Assembly (NCBI GenBank): GCA_937926065.1
Contig: CALANM010000114.1
Coordinates: 1 to 14,731, forward strand
Length of the DNA: 14,731 nucleotides
Reading direction: 5' to 3'
DNA from: an uncultured Microbacterium sp.
GTDB lineage: Bacteria > Actinomycetota > Actinomycetes > Actinomycetales > Microbacteriaceae
In this document: positions 1 to 5,862 of the stretch, one piece after another
Numbering within the stretch: position 1 is the first letter of the stretch
Layout: the number at the start of each line of letters is the position of its first letter
Notes under the pieces: model-generated
Told to the model about the DNA's origin: nothing
What the model saw: the letters and a program-made list of their open reading frames with translations, nothing else
Database searches by the model: none
Made by a program: the position numbers and the translations under genes

Positions 1-18
1 CGAGGCGTGCGGGCTGGA

Positions 19-519
19 TCAGGTCTGGTTCGTGGTGGCGAACGAGCCGCCGCAGAGGGACAGCTCGTCGGTGAACTCCGACTCGCGCTCCTTGACGACG
101 GCGACAGCCGGTCCGGTGGTCAGGTACGCGGTGCCGTCCAGGACCGCGAGACGCTCCTCGCTCATGTAGAGGCCCGACCAGAGGATGTCGCAGCGGCTGG
201 CCTGCAGTCCGGGAACCAGGCCGTCGAAGGCCATGTTCTCGAACACGGGCTCCAGCCCCCACACGTCGGCGAGCGCCCGGATGCCGTCGGCGTCGAAGCC
301 GATGATCTCGCCGTCGGTCTCGTTCTCGAAGTACTCGAGCGGCTTGTAGCCGACGGTCATGCAGGCGGTGAGCTTGCCATCGGTGAGCGTGGCGGGGGCG
401 TCGGCGGCCGCGGACGACGCGGGTGCGGGCGTCTCCTCCGTCGATGCGCACGCCGTGAGAGAAGCGAGAGCGGCAGCCGACATCAGCGCGATCGCCGAGG
501 TGCGGATGAACTTGGGCAT
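19..519 (-). CDS. Amino-acid-type ABC transporter substrate-binding lipoprotein, C-terminally truncated (possible pseudogene)
   Basis: This would be the extracytoplasmic solute-capture subunit of a polar amino acid or amine ABC importer (SBP family 3). The ATG at 519 is chosen because AGGAG lies at 526-530, about 6 nt upstream; a longer reading frame exists but has no start support. Residues 1-24 form a lipoprotein signal with lipobox LTAC, so Cys24 would be lipidated. A Ser/Ala/Pro-rich linker follows to about residue 45. The family-3 fold begins at about residue 49 (GKLTACMTVGYKPLEY, then IIGFDADGIRAL and SRCDILWSGLYMSEER). A TGA at 19-21 ends the protein at 166 residues, just after CGGSFATTNQT, where homologues usually enter the second lobe; the family is normally about 250-300 residues. 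So about 100 or more residues are missing, through a nonsense mutation, frameshift or sequencing error. It is divergent from the deiminase/hydrolase pair, suggesting it bound their substrate. Confidence 0.75.
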   Translation of the reverse strand: MPKFIRTSAIALMSAAALASLTACASTEETPAPASSAAADAPATLTDGKLTACMTVGYKPLEYFENETDGEIIGFDADGIRALADVWGLEPVFENMAFDGLVPGLQASRCDILWSGLYMSEERLAVLDGTAYLTTGPAVAVVKERESEFTDELSLCGGSFATTNQT

Positions 520-634
520 GTGTGGCTCCTGGATTCGGGAAGGGTCACGAGTGTGGTGGTGGGACCCTCCCGAAGCTACGGGCGGCCACCGCGCTTCACC
601 CCTGGAGATCCGTGGCGTCTTCACCGCCGATCGA

Positions 635-648
635 TGTGCACATGCACA
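635..648. promoter_or_regulatory. Putative operator dyad 1 (TGTGCA-N2-TGCACA)
   Basis: The sequence TGTGCACATGCACA has perfect 6-bp inverted arms around a 2-bp centre. A near copy lies 84 bp to the right, equal to about eight helical turns. It sits between two divergent genes that plausibly share a substrate. A GntR, LacI or similar repressor/activator could bind; the cognate regulator is not in the window. Confidence 0.5.
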
Positions 649-718
649 ATCCATGGATCGACCGCATTGCGGGTCACCGAGCCGGTCCCGATCGCGACCC
701 GCTCGGAGGATCACCGAA

Positions 719-732
719 TGTGCGCGTGCACA
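719..732. promoter_or_regulatory. Putative operator dyad 2 (TGTGCG-N2-TGCACA)
   Basis: The sequence TGTGCGCGTGCACA matches dyad 1 at 11 of 14 positions, with five of six arm pairs kept. Flanks are also alike (AATGT...CACAACC against GATGT...CACAATCC). It lies about 75 bp upstream of the transcription start implied by the candidate -10 box at 789-794. Confidence 0.45.
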
Positions 733-842
733 ACCTGAGGCGGCATACCTGCGGCACGCGTCACGGCTCTGCGAACCATGCCCGTTCCTAGCATTGAACC
801 GCCCTCCAGGGCCCCCGACGCCTCTCACAGAAAGCCACGCCC

Positions 843-1832
843 ATGACCAGCAGCATCAGCAGCAGCGCGTACGTCCACCGAGTACTCGGGCCCGAGCCGG
901 AGCCCGGCTTCCTCGACGAGCACGAACTCGTCTCCAACTGGGGACAGAAGTGGGGCGCCGCCGACGAGGTCAGCAAGCTGCGCACGGTGCTCATGCGCCG
1001 CCCCAACGCTGGCCTCGCGAACGTCCGAGGCGACGCGTGGGATGAGAACATCGGCGCACTCGTCGACCCCGGCAAGACGTGGTACTGGTTCTCGGACGAA
1101 GTCCCCGACCTCGACCTGCTGCACAGCCAGTACGACGCGTACGTGAGCACTCTGCGGGCGGAGGGCGTCGAGGTCGTGTTCGCTCCCGACCTGGACGAGA
1201 CCTTCACGAAGTCCATCTACACGCGTGATCCGCTCATCACGGTGCCCGGTGGCGCCGTCATCCTGCGTCTCGCTCCGCGCATGCGCCGCGGTGAGGAGCA
1301 GTCGATCACGCAGACCGTCGCCGCGCAGGGCATGCCCATCCTCGGCACCCTCACGGGCACGGCGATCGCCGAAGGCGGAAGCTTCACGAAGCTGCGGAAG
1401 GATCTGGCCCTGTTCGGCACCTCGGTGCGCTGCAACAAGGAGGGCTACCGCCAGATCCGCTCGCTGCTCGAGCCGATCGGCATGGAGGTCATCGAAGTGC
1501 CCCTCCCGGGCTACATCATTCACATCGACGGCGGCATCGTGATGCTCGACGACGACCTCGCGCTGATCAACAGCAACCTCATCCCCTTCGAGCTGATCGA
1601 CCTCCTCGACACCCTGGGAATCGAGACGCTCGAGGTGCCTCGAGGCGAGGACTGGGCTGTCAACTCGCTCGTCGTCGACCGCCGCCGCGTGATCGTCGCC
1701 GACCACCTCGTTCGCACCGCCGAGCTGCTGAGCTCTCGCGGCGTCGAGGTCATCCCCGTGCCGTACAGCGAGATCGCCAAGAACGGCGGCAGCCTGCACT
1801 GCAGCACCATGGAACTGCGCCGTGACTGGTGA
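843..1832 (+). CDS. Guanidine-modifying enzyme of the amidinotransferase/deiminase superfamily (probable guanidino-acid deiminase)
   Basis: This 329-residue cytoplasmic protein belongs to the arginine deiminase/DDAH/amidinotransferase (GME) superfamily, which attacks a guanidino carbon through a cysteine thiouronium intermediate. Visible motifs are an N-terminal NWGQKWG segment (32-38), TRDP with Asp129, EGGS with Glu177, HIDG with His227 and Asp229, and a C-terminal GGSLHCSTMELRRD segment with Cys320. This is the Asp-Glu-His-x-Asp-Cys set of arginine deiminase. Glycine amidinotransferases have Asp where Glu177 sits, so hydrolysis (deimination to a ureido product plus NH3) is more likely than transfer; that step is inference. 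The substrate cannot be read from sequence: arginine, a guanidino acid, or a methylarginine are possible. The stop codon overlaps the next gene by 11 bp, and that gene encodes a carbamoyl-amino-acid hydrolase, fitting a ureido product. Confidence 0.85.
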   Translation: MTSSISSSAYVHRVLGPEPEPGFLDEHELVSNWGQKWGAADEVSKLRTVLMRRPNAGLANVRGDAWDENIGALVDPGKTWYWFSDEVPDLDLLHSQYDAYVSTLRAEGVEVVFAPDLDETFTKSIYTRDPLITVPGGAVILRLAPRMRRGEEQSITQTVAAQGMPILGTLTGTAIAEGGSFTKLRKDLALFGTSVRCNKEGYRQIRSLLEPIGMEVIEVPLPGYIIHIDGGIVMLDDDLALINSNLIPFELIDLLDTLGIETLEVPRGEDWAVNSLVVDRRRVIVADHLVRTAELLSSRGVEVIPVPYSEIAKNGGSLHCSTMELRRDW

Positions 1833-3066
1833 GTCGTACAGCGACGAGTTCCTGAGAGACTTCGCGCACCTCTCCACGATCGGCGCCACCCCCCGCGGTG
1901 GCGTCGATCGGGAGGCCGCCACACTCCCCGACGCCATGCAGCGCGCATGGTTCGGCGGCTGGCTCGCCTCGCGCGGGTTCCGTGTGATGTACGACGCGAT
2001 CGGCAATCAGTTCGGTCTGCTCGAGCTCGTGCCCGACGCGCCGTATGTCTTGACGGGATCTCACCTCGACTCCCAGCCGACGGCCGGCCGGTTCGACGGC
2101 GCCTACGGCGTGGCGGTATCGGCCTCGGCCGCCCGAGAGGTCGCGGATGCCGCAGAGCGGGGCGATCTGACGCCGACGCGCAACATCGCCGTCGTCAACT
2201 GGTTCAACGAGGAGGGCAGCCGGTTCGCGCCGAGCATGATGGGCAGCTCGGTGTTCACGGGCAAGATGACGCTCGCCGACGCATACGCGAAGACCGACCG
2301 CGCCGGCGTCTCGGTGGAGGGCGCCCTCACCGGGCTCGGCATGATCGGCGAGACGGTGTCGTTCGATGTGGCGTCGTACGCGGAGATCCACATCGAGCAG
2401 GGTCGCGAGCTCGAACGGAGCGGTGCCCAGATCGGCATCGTGACCGGCACGTGGGGTGCACGGAAGCTCCACGTCCGGATCACCGGCGAGCAGTCCCACA
2501 CCGGCTCGACCCTCATGGCGGATCGCAAGGACGCACTCCTGGGAGCCGCAGAGCTCATCGTGTTCGCGCGTCGGCTCGCGGACCGTTTCCGCACGCCGCC
2601 GCTGCACACTGCGGTGTCGACGATGGAGATCTACCCGAACTCTCCCGTGGTCGTGGTGTCGTCGGCGGAGATGAACCTCGACCTGCGCTGCGCTGACCCG
2701 GCGACGCTCGCGGAGGCCGAGGCCCTCGTCCGGGCCGAAGCGGAGGGCATCGCCTCGTCGCGCGGGCTCACGATCCAGATCGAGCGCACTCACGCATGGG
2801 ACAGCAACGACTACACGCCCGCGCTCTTCGCCCTTTCAGAAGAGGTGAGCGAAGATCTCGGACTCTCTCATCAGCGCATCCTGACGGTGGCCGGCCACGA
2901 CTCCACCAACATGAAAGACATCGCCCCGACGGTGATGCTGTTCGTGCCGAGTCGCGAAGGCATCTCGCACAACGAGCTCGAAAAGACATCAGAGCCTGAC
3001 ATGCTCGCCGGACGCGCCGTCATGGTGGGCGTGCTTCGGGAGCTGGTGACCGCGACCTGCGCCTGA
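1822..3066 (+). CDS. M20-family N-carbamoyl-L-amino-acid hydrolase / ureido amidohydrolase (HyuC/AllC type)
   Basis: This 414-residue metal-dependent amidase is of the AmaB/HyuC/AllC branch, which cleaves N-carbamoyl amino acids (or allantoate) to an amine, CO2 and NH3. The dinuclear metal ligands are visible: His81 (GSHLDSQPT), Asp92 (RFDGAYG), Glu130-Glu131 (NEEG), His190 (EIHIEQG) and His383 (ISHNE). The dimerisation/substrate lid has EQSHTGST (His226) and Arg235; GHDSTNM supplies the late substrate-binding loop. The length is normal for the family. The start is GTG at 1822, overlapping the upstream stop (1830-1832), so the two are probably translationally coupled and act in sequence: the deiminase makes a ureido compound and this enzyme removes the carbamoyl group. 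Residues separating carbamoylases from allantoate amidohydrolases cannot be settled by eye. A strong hairpin follows at 3088-3122. Confidence 0.88.
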   Translation: MTGESYSDEFLRDFAHLSTIGATPRGGVDREAATLPDAMQRAWFGGWLASRGFRVMYDAIGNQFGLLELVPDAPYVLTGSHLDSQPTAGRFDGAYGVAVSASAAREVADAAERGDLTPTRNIAVVNWFNEEGSRFAPSMMGSSVFTGKMTLADAYAKTDRAGVSVEGALTGLGMIGETVSFDVASYAEIHIEQGRELERSGAQIGIVTGTWGARKLHVRITGEQSHTGSTLMADRKDALLGAAELIVFARRLADRFRTPPLHTAVSTMEIYPNSPVVVVSSAEMNLDLRCADPATLAEAEALVRAEAEGIASSRGLTIQIERTHAWDSNDYTPALFALSEEVSEDLGLSHQRILTVAGHDSTNMKDIAPTVMLFVPSREGISHNELEKTSEPDMLAGRAVMVGVLRELVTATCA

Positions 3067-3087
3067 CCGTCGCTGCTGCGGCGACCG

Positions 3088-3122
3088 GCAGGGCGACACG
3101 CGGGATCGGCGCGTCGCCCTGC
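3088..3122 (+). terminator. Stem-loop terminator after the deiminase/hydrolase operon
   Basis: Perfect 10-bp arms GCAGGGCGAC and GTCGCCCTGC flank a 15-nt loop, 22 nt after the hydrolase stop codon. There is no T-tract, which is common for actinobacterial terminators. Confidence 0.65.
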
Positions 3123-3139
3123 TTCGCCGCGTCACGCTG

Positions 3140-3145
3140 TAGCCT
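3140..3145 (+). promoter_or_regulatory. Candidate -10 box (TAGCCT) for the DUF898 gene
   Basis: TAGCCT sits 18 nt past the preceding terminator in the sequence GCTGTAGCCT. No good -35 is seen. If used, the leader would be about 125 nt and would include the perfect palindrome GCAGCGCTGC (3173-3182) of unknown role. Confidence 0.3.
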
Positions 3146-3279
3146 CCCCACAGGAGTGACCCGACATTCCCCGCAGCGCTGCGCACGAACGACGGCGAAC
3201 CCACCCTGAGGGGTGATTCCGGCGTGCCCGAACACCCCGACTCGTCACGGCCTGACGGCCCTCGATACCCGGAGATCCC

Positions 3280-3645
3280 ATGAGCAACGCGACCGATACC
3301 CGCACGGGCGGAGCCCTGCCTGCCGATCAGCAGCTGAAGTTCGACTTCGACGGAGGAGCAGCCACATGGCTCGGCGTCGGCATCGCCGGCTTCCTCGTCA
3401 CCGTGCTCACCCTCGGCATCTGCTATCCGTGGGCGGTCGTGATGACTTACCGCTGGAAGACCAAGCACACTTACGTCAACGGGCGTCGTCTTCGGTTCAC
3501 CGGATCCGCGATCGGGCTGTTCGGCATGTGGATCAAGTGGTTCCTGTTGACCATCATCACGCTCGGCATCTACTCGTTCTGGGTGTATCCGCGCCTGCAG
3601 AAGTGGATCGTCGAGCACCAGGAGCTCGACCGCACCGCCGGCTGA
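3280..3645 (+). CDS. Small DUF898 (YjgN-like) membrane protein
   Basis: This 121-residue protein carries one DUF898 unit, a family of unknown function found in longer multi-unit membrane proteins such as E. coli YjgN. Features: a short polar N-terminus, FDFDGGAATWLGVGIAGF leading into a first hydrophobic segment (about 30-54) ending LGICYPWAVV, a central loop RWKTKHTYVNGRRLRFTG typical of the family, and a second hydrophobic segment (about 76-104) with LFGMWIKW and LGIYSFWVYPRLQKW. The two halves share TLGIxxxW motifs. The start ATG has GGAG about 7 nt upstream (CGGAGATCCC). It appears monocistronic, between a hairpin upstream and a hairpin/promoter overlap downstream. No biochemical function can be assigned. 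Confidence 0.8.
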   Translation: MSNATDTRTGGALPADQQLKFDFDGGAATWLGVGIAGFLVTVLTLGICYPWAVVMTYRWKTKHTYVNGRRLRFTGSAIGLFGMWIKWFLLTIITLGIYSFWVYPRLQKWIVEHQELDRTAG

Positions 3646-3681
3646 CCCCGGCCGACCGGAAGGCACGCTGACCAGCCGACA

Positions 3682-3718
3682 CCGAGCCTGCGCGGGCCAT
3701 GACCGCGCGTAGGCTCGG
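3682..3718 (+). terminator. Stem-loop after the DUF898 gene that overlaps the next gene's promoter
   Basis: CCGAGCCT (3682-3689) pairs with AGGCTCGG (3711-3718), and further CG-rich pairing within the loop (CGCGG with CCGCG) lengthens the stem with a small bulge. The right arm contains most of the putative TAGGCT -10 box of the downstream gene, so termination and initiation signals share the same bases. Confidence 0.5.
3710..3715 (+). promoter_or_regulatory. -10 box (TAGGCT) of a probable leaderless promoter for the SDR gene
   Basis: TAGGCT ends 6 nt before the ATG at 3722, so transcription would start at or next to the start codon. No Shine-Dalgarno sequence is present. The -35 region is weak. 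The same geometry is seen at 6739 and 9829. Confidence 0.5.
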
Positions 3719-3721
3719 CGC

Positions 3722-4711
3722 ATGGCGAGCATCCTGTACATCGGCGGGACCGGGACGATCAGCACGGCGTGCGTGCGGAGGTCGGTCGAGCGCGGGCACG
3801 AGGTCACCGTCCTCAATCGAGGCACCGGACGCCGACCGCTTCCGGAGGGCGTGCGCCTGATCGAGGCGGACGTGCGCGACCCCGCGTCGGTGCGTGGCGC
3901 GCTGGGTGGCGCGGAGTTCGACGTCGTCGCCGACTTCGTGGCATTCACGCCCGAGCACGTGCACACCGACCTGGAGCTGTTCGAGGGACACACAGGGCAG
4001 TACGTGTTCATCAGTTCCGCCTCGGCCTACGAGAAGCCGCCGCGCCGGATGCCGGTGACCGAGTCGACGCCGCTGCGCAATCCGTTCTGGCAGTACTCGC
4101 GCGACAAGATCGCGTGCGAAGACGTGCTGGTCGCCGCGCACCGCGAACGCGGCCTGCCTGTGACGATCGTGCGGCCGTCACACACCTACGACGAGCGGGG
4201 GCTGCCCACTCTCGGCGGATGGACTGACATCGCCCGGATGCGCGCCGGCAGGCCCGTGATCGTCCACGGCGACGGGACGAGTCTGTGGACGATCACCCAC
4301 TCCGACGACTTCGCGGTGGCGTTCACCGGCCTGCTCGGCAATCCTGCGGCGATCGGCGAGGCGTTCACCATCACGGGCTCGCACGCGCCGTCGTGGAACC
4401 AGATCTACGGGTGGCTCGCGCAGGCGGCAGGCGTCTCGGAGCCCGACATCGTGCACGTCGCATCGGACACGATCGCGGCGTTCGCTCCCGCCCTCGGCCC
4501 GACGCTCATCGGCGACAAGGCGCACTCGATGCTCTTCGATGACTCCAAGGTCACTGCGCTGGTGCCCGAGTTCCGCACGACGATCACCTTCGACGAAGGC
4601 GCCCGCCGCATCCTCGCGTACTACGACGCGCACGCGGAAGAGCAGCGCGTCGACGCCGAGCTCGACGCCGTCTTCGATCGCATCGCGGCCCACGCGCGCT
4701 CGGCCGGCTGA
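3722..4711 (+). CDS. NAD(P)-dependent atypical SDR / NAD-dependent epimerase-dehydratase family protein
   Basis: This 329-residue cytoplasmic Rossmann-fold protein has the N-terminal nucleotide loop GGTGTIS (residues 8-14) after a beta strand, an acidic ADVRD segment (49-53) that would contact the adenine ring, strand FISSASAY (96-103) with the catalytic Ser, and YSRDK (125-129) giving the YxxxK pair of extended/atypical SDRs. The C-terminal half (WTITHSDDFAVAFTGLL, then FTITGSHAPSWNQIYGWLA) resembles sugar-nucleotide epimerase/reductase relatives such as the stem-loop-binding-protein-like group. Substrate is unknown. The start is fixed by a -10 box 6 nt upstream and the immediate GGTGT loop. 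It is not in an obvious operon; the next gene has its own promoter. Confidence 0.8.
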   Translation: MASILYIGGTGTISTACVRRSVERGHEVTVLNRGTGRRPLPEGVRLIEADVRDPASVRGALGGAEFDVVADFVAFTPEHVHTDLELFEGHTGQYVFISSASAYEKPPRRMPVTESTPLRNPFWQYSRDKIACEDVLVAAHRERGLPVTIVRPSHTYDERGLPTLGGWTDIARMRAGRPVIVHGDGTSLWTITHSDDFAVAFTGLLGNPAAIGEAFTITGSHAPSWNQIYGWLAQAAGVSEPDIVHVASDTIAAFAPALGPTLIGDKAHSMLFDDSKVTALVPEFRTTITFDEGARRILAYYDAHAEEQRVDAELDAVFDRIAAHARSAG

Positions 4712-4763
4712 GGCACGCGAGCGTCACGGCGCGGTGCAGGGATGCCGCTGCCCGTCGGCCTAC

Positions 4764-4791
4764 TTGACATGAGAGAGTTCTCATCTAGGGT
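4764..4791 (+). promoter_or_regulatory. Sigma-A-type promoter with an internal operator for the SNase/Excalibur gene
   Basis: A consensus -35 TTGACA (4764-4769) and -10 TAGGGT (4786-4791) are separated by 16 nt. A perfect inverted repeat, ATGAGA-GAGT-TCTCAT (4769-4784), fills almost the whole spacer. A protein bound there would block RNA polymerase, so this is a likely repressor site. The arms resemble Fur/Zur-type half-sites, but the spacing is 4 nt rather than 5, so the regulator is unassigned. Confidence 0.65.
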
Positions 4792-4854
4792 CGAAGGGCA
4801 CCGCCCTCGCCATACCCGACGGGGACATCCGATCCGCCCGATGCTGGAGTCGCC

Positions 4855-5850
4855 ATGCGCCCCTCGCTCACGCCGCCGCCGGCGTCCAAGAAGAGCTCCC
4901 GTGTGAAGAAGAAGGGGCTGCCGGCATGGGCGTGGGTGCTGATCGCGCTGCTGGGACTCGCGATCGCGGTCATCCTGTCGCCGATCTTCGCGGTGCTCTT
5001 CCTCATCGTCCTGATCACGGGCATCGTCGGGCTCGTCCGCAGCCGGCCGACCTGGCTGCGCTTCCGCAGCCGAAAGGCAGCGGGCTGGGTCACGGCCATC
5101 GCCGCGGTGGGGCTTCTCCTGACCGGCAACGTGGCGAACGCCATGCTGAACAGCCAGCGAGCGCCCGAGACCACCGCGACCGCTGAGACGCCTGTCGCGT
5201 TCGCGCCGCAGGCGACGTCCACGCCGACGGCGGCGGTGCGCACCCCTTCCGCCACGCCGAGCTCGTCGCCGACGCCGACGCCGACGCCCACGGCAACGCC
5301 CACTCCGACGCCCACTCCCACTCCCACCGAGACGCCGGTCGAGGTCCAGTCTGTGAAGAGCGGCGACACGATCGTCACAAGTGAAGGAACCGTCCGACTC
5401 ATCGGCATCGACATACCCGAGAAGGGCGAGTGGGGCTACGACCAGGCGAAGAAGAAGCTGACCGCGTTCCTCGCCGGCGGCGCGGTCACCCTGCTGGCGG
5501 TCGATGGCCTCAGCGACACCGATGCCGATGGCAATCTGCTCAGGTATGCGCGCGTGAACGGCAAGGATGCGGGGGCATACCTCCTCCGCACGGGGTGGGC
5601 CGCCGCCGGCGATGACGGTTCGCACCCTCTTCAGGCGAAGTACATCGACTCCGATGAGGCGCACGACATGCCGGCCAAGCCGAAGCCCAGGCCCAAGCCG
5701 AAGCCCAAGCCGGAGCCGAAGACCGACCCGCGCTTCGGCACCTGCAAAGAGGCGATCGCCAGCGGCTACGGCGACTACCGGAGCGGCGTCGACCCCGAGT
5801 ACGACTGGTATCAGGACCGCGACCACGACGGCATCGTCTGCGAGAGGTGA
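4855..5850 (+). CDS. Membrane-anchored SNase-like domain protein with C-terminal Excalibur domain
   Basis: This 331-residue protein has a basic N-terminus (11-20), two adjoining membrane segments (about 24-62), a third (about 76-98), a Thr-Pro repeat linker (about 130-161), an SNase-like domain (about 164-252), a Lys-Pro linker (274-291) and an Excalibur domain (294-330) with Cys297, Cys329 and the DxDxDG calcium-binding pattern. SNase landmarks present are GDT (Asp171), VRLIGIDIPE (Arg181, Asp186, Glu189) and DADGNLLRY. In staphylococcal nuclease the residue after that Gly is catalytic Arg87; here it is Asn227, so nuclease activity may be weak or lost. The domain is expected outside the membrane. 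GGAG lies 7 nt before the ATG. It is convergent with the zinc-ribbon nuclease gene, 7 nt away. Confidence 0.85.
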   Translation: MRPSLTPPPASKKSSRVKKKGLPAWAWVLIALLGLAIAVILSPIFAVLFLIVLITGIVGLVRSRPTWLRFRSRKAAGWVTAIAAVGLLLTGNVANAMLNSQRAPETTATAETPVAFAPQATSTPTAAVRTPSATPSSSPTPTPTPTATPTPTPTPTPTETPVEVQSVKSGDTIVTSEGTVRLIGIDIPEKGEWGYDQAKKKLTAFLAGGAVTLLAVDGLSDTDADGNLLRYARVNGKDAGAYLLRTGWAAAGDDGSHPLQAKYIDSDEAHDMPAKPKPRPKPKPKPEPKTDPRFGTCKEAIASGYGDYRSGVDPEYDWYQDRDHDGIVCER

Positions 5851-5862
5851 CCCGCCGTCACC
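5846..5862. terminator. Short bidirectional stem-loop containing both convergent stop codons
   Basis: GGTGAC and GTCACC form perfect 6-bp arms around CCGCC. The stop codons of the two convergent genes (5848-5850 forward, 5858-5860 reverse) lie in the arms. It is short, so its strength as a terminator is doubtful. Confidence 0.35.

Larger units (their letters stand above)
520..842. other. 323-bp divergent intergenic region between the SBP and deiminase genes
   Basis: There is no convincing gene here. The interval holds the leftward RBS (526-530), a weak hairpin AGGGTC/GACCCT (541-546 with 563-568) that would lie in the SBP leader, two related 14-bp dyads (635-648 and 719-732), and a perfect 10-bp palindrome ATCCATGGAT (649-658) next to the first dyad. 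A possible rightward -10 box is TAGCAT at 789-794, with no good -35, as expected for an activator-dependent promoter. The rightward gene has only a weak SD (GAAAG near 830). Confidence 0.6.

Noticed and set aside
825..2006. Long minus-strand open frame of 393 codons across the deiminase gene
   Set aside because: It is an antisense shadow of the deiminase gene, with low-complexity Arg/Ala/Asp/Val-rich translation and no recognisable domain.
3146..3279. Possible riboswitch in the DUF898 leader
   Set aside because: I found no match to the guanidine, fluoride, ZTP, c-di-GMP or ydaO-type conserved cores that I could recognise by eye; only a short palindrome is visible.
5256..5340. Tandem repeat of about CCGACGCCCACT units, considered as a CRISPR or minisatellite
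   Set aside because: It encodes the Thr-Pro linker of the SNase/Excalibur protein in frame; there are no spacers.
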